64,000 bases of DNA from Seonamhaeicola algicola (GCF_007997385.1 NZ_VOSC01000019.1:581090-645089), one strand, 5' to 3'; counted from the stretch's first letter, positions 17,053 to 27,022 are shown. Made by a program: numbers and translations. The notes: generated by a model not told the origin, from the letters alone.

Positions 17053-17871
17053 TTATTTTTTAAAATTTTCTTTTGCTTTTTCTTTCAATAACTTTTTTTG
17101 ATAGCGCCCTTGTACAACATCAACAATCACTAAAACTGCTAGTACAAAATAAAATGTTGTTTTGCTCATTGGTACAATATGGTTTCCAAATAATTCAAGA
17201 TGCGCTAAATGCCCACCTTCAGTAACAAGCATTATTCCAACAATAAAAAGTATGAATAACCCAAGCACTTCATACATTCTGTTTTTAGCTAAAAACACAG
17301 ATATTCTATCAGCTAAAAACAGCATTAATAATCCGCTAATTACAATAGCAATGGCCATTACTATAAAAGCTGTTGTAGCATTTTCTATTTCGCTTGTAAG
17401 GCCAATGGCAGCCAAAATAGAATCAAAAGAAAACACTAAATTCATTAATACAATACTTGCTATAACAGCGTTTGATGATTTTTTACCTTTATCAGCCTCG
17501 TTACTTTCAACATCATGGTCTAAATCATTTAAAGAAATCATGTGCCAAATTTCTTTTATAGCTGTGTAAATTATAAAACCACCACCTGCTAAAACTATTA
17601 AACTATGGCCATTAAATGCAAAATGTGCTACACCATCAATTCCGCCCGATAAAAACGAAAATGGTTCTTGAAAATAGCCTATTAGTGACACCAAAACAAA
17701 TAATAAAACAATACGCAATGCTATGGCTATTAAAATACCCACTTTTCTAACACGTTTTTGGTCGCTTTGTGGGGCTTTTTTAGATTCTAATGAAATGTAT
17801 AATAAATTGTCAAAACCTAATACAGCTTGTAATAATACAAGCATTAAAAGGGTAAAAATAATTCCTAGCAT
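17053..17871 (-). CDS. TerC family integral membrane protein
   Basis: A 272-residue membrane protein with about seven to eight hydrophobic segments. The opening MLGIIFTLLMLVLLQAVLGF, DNLLYISLES and the internal MNLVFSFDSILAAIGLT contain the conserved Asp residues (GFDN, SFDS) of the TerC family. A charged loop (LDHDVESNEADKGKKSSN) separates the two halves. TerC proteins are linked to tellurite resistance and, in Bacillus and E. coli relatives, to manganese efflux; a metal export role is plausible. It lies 9 bases after pssA and is probably co-transcribed with it. Confidence 0.85.
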   Translation of the reverse strand: MLGIIFTLLMLVLLQAVLGFDNLLYISLESKKAPQSDQKRVRKVGILIAIALRIVLLFVLVSLIGYFQEPFSFLSGGIDGVAHFAFNGHSLIVLAGGGFIIYTAIKEIWHMISLNDLDHDVESNEADKGKKSSNAVIASIVLMNLVFSFDSILAAIGLTSEIENATTAFIVMAIAIVISGLLMLFLADRISVFLAKNRMYEVLGLFILFIVGIMLVTEGGHLAHLELFGNHIVPMSKTTFYFVLAVLVIVDVVQGRYQKKLLKEKAKENFKK

Positions 17872-17880
17872 TTGTAAATG

Positions 17881-18606
17881 TTATTTTGAGGTTAAATTGT
17901 TTAAAACAGACATGGATATGTATAATAAAATAATTACAGGAATAGCTGCAAACTTAAGTACTACAAGCAATACAACACAAAGTAATATAAAAATGTAGCG
18001 TGTGGCATTGTCTTTAAAATTCCAGTTTTTAAACTTTAAAGCAAATAGTTTTATACCAGAGTTTAGTAGCCAACAGCTTAAAATTGTTACAGCTATTAAA
18101 AAATATTTGTTCAAAATAATAGCATTTATAGCATCATTATTTTGAAACTCTATTATTAATGGTAAAGATATTATTAACAAGGCATTAGCAGGTGTTGGCA
18201 ACCCTTTAAAAAACGTTTGCTGCTCTGTATCTACATTAAATTTTGCAAGCCTATATGCTGAAGCTAAGGTTATGGCAAGCCCTAAAATAGGTAAAAAGGG
18301 CATGTTAAACTCGTTTTCAAAATCTAAAGTACTCCAATCTGCAACAACAAGTTCAAGTAACTTAAACATAATAATTCCGGGTACCAAACCACTAGTTACA
18401 ACATCTGCAAGAGAGTCTAGCTGTAAACCAATTTCACTTTGTACATTAAGTTTTCTGGCTGCAAAACCATCAAAAAAATCAAAGAAAACTCCTAAAAAAA
18501 CAAAATATGCAGCCCAAGTAAAATTACCATTAACAGCAAATATAGCTGCAATACAACCGCTTAAAAGGTTTAAAAGAGTAAGTGCGTTAGGTATGTACCG
18601 CTTCAT
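17881..18606 (-). CDS. pssA: CDP-diacylglycerol-serine O-phosphatidyltransferase
   Basis: This membrane enzyme makes phosphatidylserine from CDP-diacylglycerol and serine, leading to phosphatidylethanolamine. The CDP-alcohol phosphotransferase motif is complete: DFFDGFAARKLNVQSEIG followed by LQLDSLADVVTSG (DGxxAR...GxxxD...D). About seven transmembrane helices are seen. I chose the ATG at 18606 (MKRYIPNALTLLNLLSG), the usual family start; an in-frame ATG at 18642 would add MFVIFTTNNKHY from DNA that looks like promoter. It heads a two-gene unit with the TerC-like gene. Confidence 0.9.
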   Translation of the reverse strand: MKRYIPNALTLLNLLSGCIAAIFAVNGNFTWAAYFVFLGVFFDFFDGFAARKLNVQSEIGLQLDSLADVVTSGLVPGIIMFKLLELVVADWSTLDFENEFNMPFLPILGLAITLASAYRLAKFNVDTEQQTFFKGLPTPANALLIISLPLIIEFQNNDAINAIILNKYFLIAVTILSCWLLNSGIKLFALKFKNWNFKDNATRYIFILLCVVLLVVLKFAAIPVIILLYISMSVLNNLTSK

Positions 18607-18695
18607 ATAATGTTTATTATTTGTGGTAAAAATAACAAACAATTTTAGTTACAAGCAATATCTAATATAAATTCAAGTTTATAGGTTTGTAAATT

Positions 18696-19793
18696 ATGTG
18701 CATCTTTGTAAAAAAATTGCAGTTGAAAGTTTATTTAAGCACGCTTTTTTGTTTGGTATCTATTACCATTTTCAGTCAAACCACTAGAAAATATTCTAAT
18801 GAGTTTATGAATATTGGTGTTGATGCTGCTGCTTTGGGTATGAGTGGCGCCGTAACCTCGCACACCGCCGATGTTAATTCGGGCTATTGGAATCCTGCTG
18901 GTTTATTAGCTTTAGATGATAACCAACTTGCCCTAATGCACTCTAGTTATTTTGCTAACATTGCTAATTATGATTATGCGGCTTATGCTATGCCACTTGA
19001 CGACAGAAGCGCTGTAGCCATTTCATTAATTAGGTTTGCTGTTGATGATATTTTAAACACCACCCAACTTATTGATGAGCAAGGCAATATTAATTATGAT
19101 AGAATTAGCCTTTTTTCTACAGCCGATTATGGACTAACATTTTCATACGCACGTAAACTGCCAGTTCAAGGTTTAAATTATGGCGTTAATGCTAAGGTTA
19201 TTAGGCGTATTATTGGCAATTTTGCATCGTCATGGGGTTTTGGTTTAGATGCTGCTATACAATTTGAAACCAATAATAATTGGAAATTTGGTATTATGGC
19301 ACGCGATATTACAACAACTTTTAACGCATGGGCTATTGATGAAGATGAATTTGAAACTATTAAAGATGCTGTTGAAGGACAAAACCAAGAATTACCCGAA
19401 ACTACCGAAATTACAATACCTAAATTACAAATTGGCATTTCAAAAAAGTTCAATTTTAATTATGACTATACTCTTTTAGCTGCCGCCAATTTAAATGTGA
19501 GGTTTGAAGAGAATAACGATATCATTTCAACATCATTTGCCAGTGTAAATCCCGCTTTAGGTTTTGAGTTTGGTTATATTGATATGGTGTACTTACGCGC
19601 TGGTATGGGGAATTTTCAAAATGAATTGCAAATTGATAATTCTGAGCAATTAACCTTTCAACCTAGTTTTGGTTTGGGTTTTAAATACAATGGCATTCAA
19701 GTAGATTATGCTTTTACTGATATAGGCGACCAAAGTGTTGCGCTGTACTCAAACATATTTTCATTAAAACTAGATTTTAGTATTTTTAGATAA
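18696..19793 (+). CDS. PorV/PorQ family outer-membrane protein
   Basis: A 365-residue predicted outer-membrane beta-barrel of the FadL-related PorV/PorQ (UPF0164) family. PorV shuttles type IX secretion cargo, but this family has several paralogues and I do not assign PorV itself. A signal peptide (LSTLFCLVSITIFSQ) is followed by the family opening FMNIGVDAAALGMSGA and DVNSGYWNPAGLLAL, then many alternating beta strands and a final SLKLDFSIFR barrel end. The ATG at 18696 gives a long N-terminus; TTG codons at 18717 or 18723 would give a tighter signal peptide. The stop overlaps the DUF4105 ATG by one base. Confidence 0.82.
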   Translation: MCIFVKKLQLKVYLSTLFCLVSITIFSQTTRKYSNEFMNIGVDAAALGMSGAVTSHTADVNSGYWNPAGLLALDDNQLALMHSSYFANIANYDYAAYAMPLDDRSAVAISLIRFAVDDILNTTQLIDEQGNINYDRISLFSTADYGLTFSYARKLPVQGLNYGVNAKVIRRIIGNFASSWGFGLDAAIQFETNNNWKFGIMARDITTTFNAWAIDEDEFETIKDAVEGQNQELPETTEITIPKLQIGISKKFNFNYDYTLLAAANLNVRFEENNDIISTSFASVNPALGFEFGYIDMVYLRAGMGNFQNELQIDNSEQLTFQPSFGLGFKYNGIQVDYAFTDIGDQSVALYSNIFSLKLDFSIFR

Positions 19794-20971
19794 TGGCAAA
19801 ACAACTACTTTTTCTTTTTTTAATTTTTTCATCCTTTTCATTTTCACAAGAAATAACTCTTTCTAATGCTGCCGAAATTAGCATATTAACTGCAGGCCCA
19901 GGAAATTCACTTAACGATGCCTTTGGGCATAGCGCCTTTAGAATTAAAGATCCTGAAAACAGCTTAGACATAGTGTATGGCTACGGTGAATATGATTTTG
20001 AAGCACCAAACTTTTACTTAAAATTTGCCCAAGGCAAACTTAATTATTTAATGAGTAAGGATAATTTTAGCCGATTTTATCAAATTTACGTTTACCTTAA
20101 CCGCACATTAAAAGAACAAGTTTTAAATATATCGCAAAGCGAAAAACAACAACTTTACAACTATTTAGTTAGTAATTACAAACCCGAAAACAGAGGGTAT
20201 TTATATGAGTTCTTTTTTGATAATTGTGCCACAAAAATTAAAGACGTAGCCAATATTGCAACAAACAATAAAATTACATTTAACTTACCTGAAAATTATA
20301 CAGAAAAAACCTTTAGAAACTTAATTTACGATAATGTAAACAAAAATACGTGGGGCAGTTTAGGTATAGACATAGCACTTGGCTCTGTAATTGACAGAAA
20401 TGCTACTGCCCAAGAACAAATGTTTTTACCTGAAAACATTTACAAGTTTTTTGAAGCAGCAACTCATAAAACAACCAACCAACCGCTGGTAAAAAAAAGT
20501 CATGTAATTTTTAAACGGAAAGACGTAAAAGCTACTAATTCATTTTTAACAAGTCCGTTGTTTGTATTTAGTATTTTAGCAAGTATTATTGTTTTTATTA
20601 CCTACAACGATTTGAAAAAGCACAAAAGAACCATTTGGTTAGATGTTATTTTGTTTAGTTTTACAGGGCTTGTTGGTGTTTTAATTTTACTACTTTGGTT
20701 TGCCACAGACCACACTGGCACACACCAAAACTATAATTTACTATGGGCTTTTGCCTTAAATATTTTAATGGTTTTTCAATTAACAAAACAACATGTTAAA
20801 CCATGGTTTACTAAATACCTAAACTTTTTAATAATAATGTTATGCCTTTTAACTTTACATTGGATTATTGGTGTACAAATATTTGCAATTGGGTTAATAC
20901 CATTACTAATTGCGCTATTTATAAGGTATGTATTTTTAACAAAGCACTTATCTAAAGTAAACAGAAACTAA
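19793..20971 (+). CDS. DUF4105 domain membrane protein
   Basis: A 392-residue protein. It has a signal peptide (MAKQLLFLFLIFSSFSFSQ), an N-terminal extracytoplasmic DUF4105 domain with AEISILTAGPGNSLNDAFGHSAF and the YLYEFFFDNCATKIKD motif, where His and Cys residues recall papain/NlpC-like hydrolases, and a C-terminal region (about 245-385) with five to six transmembrane helices. The family's function is not established; a cell-envelope peptidase or lipid-modifying role is speculation. It is translationally coupled to the PorV/PorQ-family gene (one-base overlap) and convergent with the polysaccharide locus, with 13 bases between stops. Confidence 0.8.
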   Translation: MAKQLLFLFLIFSSFSFSQEITLSNAAEISILTAGPGNSLNDAFGHSAFRIKDPENSLDIVYGYGEYDFEAPNFYLKFAQGKLNYLMSKDNFSRFYQIYVYLNRTLKEQVLNISQSEKQQLYNYLVSNYKPENRGYLYEFFFDNCATKIKDVANIATNNKITFNLPENYTEKTFRNLIYDNVNKNTWGSLGIDIALGSVIDRNATAQEQMFLPENIYKFFEAATHKTTNQPLVKKSHVIFKRKDVKATNSFLTSPLFVFSILASIIVFITYNDLKKHKRTIWLDVILFSFTGLVGVLILLLWFATDHTGTHQNYNLLWAFALNILMVFQLTKQHVKPWFTKYLNFLIIMLCLLTLHWIIGVQIFAIGLIPLLIALFIRYVFLTKHLSKVNRN

Positions 20972-20984
20972 ATAGTTTACTTTA

Positions 20985-22376
20985 CTACTGCCCTCTAAAA
21001 AATATAACGGTGCTTAATGTTTTTATTAAAATATTTATATCTAATAAAAAGCTACGCCGTTTAATATAATATAAATCATATTGAAGTTTTAATAAACTAT
21101 CATCAACAGAAGAACCATAGCGTGTTTTTACCTGGGCCCAACCAGTTAAACCTGGTTTTATTATGTGCCTGGTTTCATAAAAAGGTAACATATTTGATAG
21201 TTCTTTAACAAAAAAGGGACGCTCTGGCCTAGGGCCTATTAAGCTCATATCGCCTTTAAGTATATTTATAAACTGCGGAATTTCATCTAAGCGTGAGTGC
21301 CTTAAAAACCTACCAAAAGGTGTTACGCGTACATCATTTTTTTTAGCCCAAGCAATGCCATCTTTTTCGGCATTTTTTACCATTGTTCTGTATTTAATAA
21401 TGTTAAATGGTTTGCCATTTTTACCTATGCGCTCTTGGGTATAAAATAAAGGTCCTCTATTAGCTAATACATTACCCATTAAAACTACAGGTAAAAATAA
21501 CACACCCCAAACTAAGCCAATTGCAGCAACAAACACATCAAAAAACCTACGAAAAAACAAGTACATTTTATTTTGATTACTTCGGCTAAACGGAAAGTAT
21601 TTATAAAAATCTTTACCTACAAATTGCACAGGAATACGTTCGGTTAAATCTTCATAAACATGGGTATATTCTCTTATAGGTATTCCATCTTCTAATAATG
21701 AAATTAGCGCATAGTAAATTTGATACGTTATGGTTTCGGCATTATAACTTGCTACAACAATTTCAGAAATATGTTCGTTTGCTACTACAGTTTTTAAATC
21801 TTTAGGGCTGTATTCTTTAACACCATTAAACTTTATAGATTCTTTACTGTTAGCCTCACAATTAACAAAACCAACAATTTTATAATTGGGGTCGGCATCT
21901 TTAAAAGCTTCAATAATAGTTTCAATATATGATGTCTCGCCAACAATAAGCGCCTTTCGGTAAAACCTTGGAGACACTATAAAATTTATATACGCTAAAC
22001 GCCACACAATTAAAGCCACTAATATGGCAAAATAAAAATATACTATTTGTAACCTATTATCGGGTAAAACCGGAGTAAAGTAAGGTGTTAGCAAATAAAA
22101 CAACACGGTTATTGATACTGTAAATACAATGCTTGTTGAAATTTTTTCTATACGGCTAGATTTTCGTAAATCGTACATTTCAAAAATAGACCCAAAAAGC
22201 GATAGATATACAATTAACACCACTACCCAACGCCAGTTTTCTTGGGTTATGGTGAAATAATCAAAATGAAAAGCATAACCTAAAAAATATAGCATTATGA
22301 GTACCGAAAGCACATCAAAAATACGCAATAACACCTTACGCTCTGATATATTAAAGTGTATACTGCTTTTTGCCAT
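20985..22376 (-). CDS. Undecaprenyl-phosphate sugar phosphotransferase (WcaJ type)
   Basis: This membrane enzyme transfers a sugar 1-phosphate (often glucose or galactose) to undecaprenyl phosphate, the committed first step of repeat-unit assembly. The 463-residue protein has four to five N-terminal transmembrane helices, a nucleotide-fold middle domain (KALIVGETSYIETIIEAF), a helix near 270-295, and the C-terminal bacterial sugar transferase domain: FNIIKYRTMVKNAEKDG, FLRHSRLDEIPQFINIL, GDMSLIGPRPERPFF and GLTGWAQV. All catalytic signatures are present. It is the last gene of the locus; a 55-base gap separates it from the previous gene. Confidence 0.93.
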   Translation of the reverse strand: MAKSSIHFNISERKVLLRIFDVLSVLIMLYFLGYAFHFDYFTITQENWRWVVVLIVYLSLFGSIFEMYDLRKSSRIEKISTSIVFTVSITVLFYLLTPYFTPVLPDNRLQIVYFYFAILVALIVWRLAYINFIVSPRFYRKALIVGETSYIETIIEAFKDADPNYKIVGFVNCEANSKESIKFNGVKEYSPKDLKTVVANEHISEIVVASYNAETITYQIYYALISLLEDGIPIREYTHVYEDLTERIPVQFVGKDFYKYFPFSRSNQNKMYLFFRRFFDVFVAAIGLVWGVLFLPVVLMGNVLANRGPLFYTQERIGKNGKPFNIIKYRTMVKNAEKDGIAWAKKNDVRVTPFGRFLRHSRLDEIPQFINILKGDMSLIGPRPERPFFVKELSNMLPFYETRHIIKPGLTGWAQVKTRYGSSVDDSLLKLQYDLYYIKRRSFLLDINILIKTLSTVIFFRGQ

Positions 22377-22431
22377 AAACCAAAGAGAGAATTATTTTGA
22401 TGTAAAGATAAAAAGTTTGTGCAATTAACTA

Positions 22432-23442
22432 TTATGTTAAAAATTTAAACCACGCATGTTTTACTACATTCCAGTTATAATGTTTTACTGTTTTTAAAGC
22501 GTTATCTGCAACTTCACTAATTTTATTGGGGTTATTTATTACAAATTTTATGGCTTCAACAAAGGCCAATGTATTATCTGCTTCAACTAAAAATCCATTT
22601 TCTTTATTTTTAATTAAATAGGGCATACCTCCAACATTGGTAGATATTACTGGCAACCCTAAAGCCATAGCTTCAATTACACTTACGGGCATGTTATCAA
22701 AATATGTGGTATTTATAAAAATTGTGTAGTTTTTTGATAATTCAACCCAAGCTTTTTTACTTAACTTATTTGTAAACCGAACTTCAACATTAAGTTTTTC
22801 AGCTAAAGCTTTGGTTGTTTTCATAGTGCCATCTTTTTCGGGGCCTACCATACATAAGCTTGCTTTTATACCTTCGTTTTCTAATGCTTTTAAAATTTTA
22901 ACTGCTAATTCCGGATTATAAATTTTTGAAAAAGACCGTACCCAAAGCAGCTTCACATCTTGTATTTTCCTCTTTTTAAACGGATATTTTTCTAATTGAA
23001 TGCTGTTAGGTATGCAGGTTATATTGTTAATACCAAATTCTTCAAAATGATGTTTTGTATATGCTGATGGTGCCACGTTTATATAAGCATTGTTAAAAAT
23101 AGCTTTTGATAGTTTAGGCGATTTTTTTAAACGTTTGGGTAAATTACCGCCATGTAAAATAGGAATGTATTTTAATTTGAAAATTCTACATAGTAAACTA
23201 CTTAAATAAGCGTAATAAAAGTTTAATGTACTGTAAGTATCAATTAAAACATAGTCTGTTTTTTTCTTATACTTCACAATATGAAATAACATATCTAACA
23301 AACGATGTAACTGTTGTTTTTTGTTTGAAGCCGAAATAACATTATAACCTTCATTTTTTAGGTTAATGCTTAAGGTATCAATGGTTGTTACTGTAGTGTT
23401 GCTAGCGTGCAATTTGTTTCCTATGTAAAGTATGTTTTTCAT
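22432..23442 (-). CDS. Glycosyltransferase family 4
   Basis: A 336-residue GT-B glycosyltransferase. The N-terminal half starts MKNILYIGNKLHASNTTV and includes IPILHGGNLPKRLKK; the C-terminal donor-binding half has KLLWVRSFSKIYNPELAVK and the retaining-GT4 EX7E region MPVSVIEAMALGLPVISTN. It would add one sugar from a nucleotide donor on the cytoplasmic face. Donor and linkage cannot be predicted. It sits between the Wzy-like polymerase and the WcaJ-type gene, near the end of the locus. Confidence 0.88.
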   Translation of the reverse strand: MKNILYIGNKLHASNTTVTTIDTLSINLKNEGYNVISASNKKQQLHRLLDMLFHIVKYKKKTDYVLIDTYSTLNFYYAYLSSLLCRIFKLKYIPILHGGNLPKRLKKSPKLSKAIFNNAYINVAPSAYTKHHFEEFGINNITCIPNSIQLEKYPFKKRKIQDVKLLWVRSFSKIYNPELAVKILKALENEGIKASLCMVGPEKDGTMKTTKALAEKLNVEVRFTNKLSKKAWVELSKNYTIFINTTYFDNMPVSVIEAMALGLPVISTNVGGMPYLIKNKENGFLVEADNTLAFVEAIKFVINNPNKISEVADNALKTVKHYNWNVVKHAWFKFLT

Positions 23443-23475
23443 TATTATACTTAAAAATAGTGGTTTTACATAAGT

Positions 23476-24840
23476 TTAAACAACAACTGGTTTTAGGGGT
23501 GTTTTAAAGCGTTTTTTGGGCGTGTTATACGTTATATTTAACAAGCATAAACCGTAAATAAAAGCAGGAGCTGCAATACGCATTGCAGAATGATTTATGG
23601 TTAATAACCAAAAGGCATAAAACGAATAAAAAAATATGTTAGTTCTGTTTCTAAGTCTTAATATTAAGGGCACTATTAACAAAATTAAAAATGCTATAAC
23701 ACCAAACAAACCATGCTCTGCTACAATACGACTCATTTCGTTATGAGATGCAGCTACAACGCCAGTTTCATTAAAACGGACTTCTTTTACTTTACCTACG
23801 CCAATTCCAAAAAACGGATTGTCTATAAATTCTTTAAATTCAAATGCTAATAATTCTGACCTTCCTGTTGTAACATCTTCTTTTGAACGCCCTAAGGCAT
23901 CTTGGTTAGCGTAGCGTTTATCTATTAATCCGCTTGTTTGTACAGAACTAATAAACCACATAAAAAGTATAGCACCAGCAAATAATAGTAATGAAAACTT
24001 TATTTGAAACTTTTTTTTCAAATTTACTCTTAAATAAAACAAACCCACAAAAGCAGCAACCATTATAGCAGCTGTTAAAACACCGCCTCTACTAAATGTT
24101 ACTATTGCTCTAAAACCTACAAGCGCCAAAATACCTAAATCTAATAACTTAAACGGTAAAGCTTCTTTTGATAAAAAAAAACGAACAGCCAACACAAACA
24201 TGGCTAAACCTAAAACGGTAGCCACTTGATTGGGCCCAAAGCCACCTGAAGTAGCAAAATTTGAACCTGTTCCATCTATTACCGCACTTACATCTGGAGT
24301 AAATAAAAACAAATATACCGTCATGCTTACCAGTGGCATTAAAAACCCTAATAAAATAACACGCATTTGTTTGAAAGTAACGGTTTTTCGGTAACAAAAA
24401 ACAGCTACTAAACCTAAACATATGGGACCACTTAAATTAAATGCTATAGCTTTGCGTATGTTGGTTTCAAAACCCATTTCGGTTACAGCCACAAAAACAC
24501 CTGGTAATAACAATAAAATATACAACACATATGAAAATGCTCTATTGGTAAAACTTACACTAAACATACCTAAAAGCACGTATAAAATAACTAAATATTT
24601 ACTAGCTTCATAAAATATGGTGCCATTATTCATTCGTAAAAAAACCTCAGCACCAACAATATAGGCACAAGCTAACAACACATAAAACACTTTATTTTTT
24701 TTTGAAACTTTAAGAATTTTATATCCTAAAAAAGCTGATATAAATAAAAAATATACTGTTGCAAAGGGCTTAAATGCAAAAACTAAAACCCCTAAACACA
24801 CATGAAATATTAATAATTTATAGTATAAACTCAACTTCAT
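23476..24840 (-). CDS. O-antigen ligase / Wzy-like polymerase membrane protein
   Basis: A 454-residue protein with about ten to twelve transmembrane helices. The Wzy_C/O-antigen-ligase region is recognisable: GGFGPNQVATVLGLAMFVL, ATVTFSRGG-like segment IVTFSRGGVLTAAI near 240, and the large periplasmic loop with GRSELLAFEFKEFIDNPFFG, GIGVGKV and ASHNEMSRIVAEHGLFG. Such proteins either polymerise undecaprenyl-linked repeats or ligate chains to lipid A. Which applies here is uncertain: the locus also encodes an ABC exporter, for which no Wzy is needed. Its 5' end overlaps the preceding GT4 stop by one base. Confidence 0.88.
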   Translation of the reverse strand: MKLSLYYKLLIFHVCLGVLVFAFKPFATVYFLFISAFLGYKILKVSKKNKVFYVLLACAYIVGAEVFLRMNNGTIFYEASKYLVILYVLLGMFSVSFTNRAFSYVLYILLLLPGVFVAVTEMGFETNIRKAIAFNLSGPICLGLVAVFCYRKTVTFKQMRVILLGFLMPLVSMTVYLFLFTPDVSAVIDGTGSNFATSGGFGPNQVATVLGLAMFVLAVRFFLSKEALPFKLLDLGILALVGFRAIVTFSRGGVLTAAIMVAAFVGLFYLRVNLKKKFQIKFSLLLFAGAILFMWFISSVQTSGLIDKRYANQDALGRSKEDVTTGRSELLAFEFKEFIDNPFFGIGVGKVKEVRFNETGVVAASHNEMSRIVAEHGLFGVIAFLILLIVPLILRLRNRTNIFFYSFYAFWLLTINHSAMRIAAPAFIYGLCLLNITYNTPKKRFKTPLKPVVV

Positions 24841-25913
24841 TAAATGTACTGCTTATAAATAGTTAGCAATTTATTTATTATTGCTTCTTCTGAAAAAGAT
24901 TGTGTTACTTTTTTATACAAATGTTTTGCTATTGTTTCTTGTAAATCTTTATTTTTTATAAGTTTTGTAATGGCTTCTGCTAAAACATAACTGTTTTGCT
25001 TTTCAACTAAAAAACCTTCAGTTTGTGAGCTTATAACTTTTTTACAATCGCCTACATTAGTGGCTACACAGGGCAAATTGGCTAAGCCATACTCTAATAA
25101 CGCTAATGGTAATCCTTCAGATTTTGAAGATAATACTCCTATGGTACTCTGCTTTAAAATATGTGCTATGTCTGGCTTACTTCCATATAAAAACACATGT
25201 TTTTCAAGTTTTAAAGCTGTTATTTGTTGCTTAATTTGCCTACTGTAATCATCATTAAAATCTTTACCAACACAATGCAAGGTCCAGTCTGTATTGCTTT
25301 TAACTAAAATAGCAAACGCCTCTAATAGCGTTTCATGATCTTTTTGAGGTCTTAAATTTGCTAAATGCACAAGACGTTTTCCTTCTATACCTTTTAATTG
25401 TGTTTCTGGTTTATTTAAAACAGAAACAGCAAAATTTGGAATAAAATTTACGTGTTTACAGTGTAAATTACTTATTGCCCAATCTTTTAGAGTTTGATTA
25501 ACACATAAAACATGCTCAAAAAAATAAGATGCTAGTTTTAGTACTTTTGATTTTCTGTTATTTAAAAAAGCACTATTTCCGTAATGATCATGCCAAATAA
25601 TTTTAACTTTTGAATACCTCAACTTCACTAAAACAGCTAAAAAAAATGAACTTGAATGTGCATGTAGTATGTTTATGTTATTTTGCTCTATGTAATGTTT
25701 TAAGTTTTTTACTGCCGAAATATCAAAGGTTGATTTTTTGTTTAAAAACAGATAACCAACACCTGCGTTTAAACTTTGTTTTAGCATACCTTCGCTACGG
25801 GTTGCGCACAAAAAAGATGTTTCAATTTTAGTAGATAACGCATTAGCTATGTTAACGGCAACGCGCTCTGTTCCGCCAACATCTAAAGAATCTACCAACT
25901 GAAGCACTCTCAT
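24840..25913 (-). CDS. Glycosyltransferase family 4
   Basis: A 357-residue GT4 enzyme starting with the textbook MRVLQLVDSLDVGGTERVAV acceptor-side motif. It continues with NILHAHSSSFFLAVLVKL and IIWHDHYGNSAF, and has the donor-side LVHLANLRPQKDHETLLEAF, VFLYGSKPDIAHILKQS and EGLPLALLEYGLANLPCVATN (EX7E). It probably adds a sugar during repeat-unit assembly. It overlaps the polymerase gene by one base and follows another GT4 gene by 2 bases, so the group is one transcript. Confidence 0.9.
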   Translation of the reverse strand: MRVLQLVDSLDVGGTERVAVNIANALSTKIETSFLCATRSEGMLKQSLNAGVGYLFLNKKSTFDISAVKNLKHYIEQNNINILHAHSSSFFLAVLVKLRYSKVKIIWHDHYGNSAFLNNRKSKVLKLASYFFEHVLCVNQTLKDWAISNLHCKHVNFIPNFAVSVLNKPETQLKGIEGKRLVHLANLRPQKDHETLLEAFAILVKSNTDWTLHCVGKDFNDDYSRQIKQQITALKLEKHVFLYGSKPDIAHILKQSTIGVLSSKSEGLPLALLEYGLANLPCVATNVGDCKKVISSQTEGFLVEKQNSYVLAEAITKLIKNKDLQETIAKHLYKKVTQSFSEEAIINKLLTIYKQYI

Positions 25914-25915
25914 AA

Positions 25916-27022
25916 TTAGTGTAATAATGTTTTTATATCAGCTTCAAAAACATCTAAAGTGTATTGCTGTGACCATTGTGCTGCTTGGTCTGATATTTCT
26001 GTTAAATTTTCAGAAGCAAGATAGTGCAAAATGAGCTGTATAGCTGTTTTTAAATTTAAATCTATTAAAATACCTCTTTTTCCATAATCTAACATATAGG
26101 GCACACAAGACACTTTGGTTGCAATAGGAATAACGCCAAAAAACATAGCTTCGGCAATGGCTTTAGGCCACCCTTCAGATTTTGATGGTAATATAGAAAA
26201 ATGCGCTTGTTTCAGGGCGGTTTTTATAACTTCTTTTGTTTGGTTTCCATGTAAAAAAACAGACGTTTTTAAATTTTTATAATCTATATAGTCTTGTAAC
26301 TCTTGTTTTAAAACACCATTACCATACATGTTTAAACAAATACGTTTTCCTTGTTTTATTAGTTGCTCAACAAGCTTTATGGTAAAAAGCGGATGTTTTC
26401 CTTCAACCAAACTACCTACAAACACCATATGTAGTGTTTTTGTATAATCTTTGGGTTTTAAATCTTCAATTTCATTTTTATAAAAGGATGCTGTAAAAAA
26501 CGGTTTGATGTTTTTAGTTTGTTTTTCCCACTGACCATAAACTAAAACCTGCATATTTTTTGTTAAAAATGTGTTACTTAGAATCCATTTTTGCAGTTTA
26601 TAACTGAGTGGTTGTTTGGCTTTGGGGTCCCAATTTCCAGCATATTTAGCTGTTTTGGGTTTCTTAGGAAATAATATTTGAACAAAACACCCCAACAAAC
26701 CTATATTACCGGGGCAACGTAAATGAATATGGTCTGTTTTTTTACAGGCTCTAAATACTTTAAATAGTATTTGGGGGATATACAAAACACTCTTAATACT
26801 ATTGGAAAATGACGTAAAACTAAAGCCATTAACAGATATCACTTTGGGTTGCTTATTAAATGAAGACACCAATAATTCGGCATTATATGTTGTTGGAGAA
26901 ACAATAGTAAATTCGTCAACATATTTGCACCAAATGTTCATTTCTCTAACATATGGATCGTAAGCGACATGTTTAGAGTCTTGTAACAAGGTTGGTGCAT
27001 TAGTGATTACCAAAAACCGCAT
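25916..27022 (-). CDS. Glycosyltransferase family 4
   Basis: A 368-residue GT-B protein. The N-terminal half (MRFLVITNAPTLLQDSKHVA, DPYVREMNIWCKYVDEF) is less typical than its neighbours, but the C-terminal half is clear GT4: LHMVFVGSLVEGKHPLFTI, SVFLHGNQTKEVIKTAL and PSKSEGWPKAIAEAMFFGV with the EX7E pair. The function is probably sugar transfer to the growing lipid-linked unit; donor unknown. The gene is coupled to the hexapeptide acyltransferase by a one-base overlap. Confidence 0.86.
   Translation of the reverse strand: MRFLVITNAPTLLQDSKHVAYDPYVREMNIWCKYVDEFTIVSPTTYNAELLVSSFNKQPKVISVNGFSFTSFSNSIKSVLYIPQILFKVFRACKKTDHIHLRCPGNIGLLGCFVQILFPKKPKTAKYAGNWDPKAKQPLSYKLQKWILSNTFLTKNMQVLVYGQWEKQTKNIKPFFTASFYKNEIEDLKPKDYTKTLHMVFVGSLVEGKHPLFTIKLVEQLIKQGKRICLNMYGNGVLKQELQDYIDYKNLKTSVFLHGNQTKEVIKTALKQAHFSILPSKSEGWPKAIAEAMFFGVIPIATKVSCVPYMLDYGKRGILIDLNLKTAIQLILHYLASENLTEISDQAAQWSQQYTLDVFEADIKTLLH

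Noticed and set aside
24149-24421. Minus-strand 90-residue ORF in another frame of the polymerase gene
   Set aside because: Same strand but wrong frame inside a gene with strong membrane-protein signatures; nothing supports translation.
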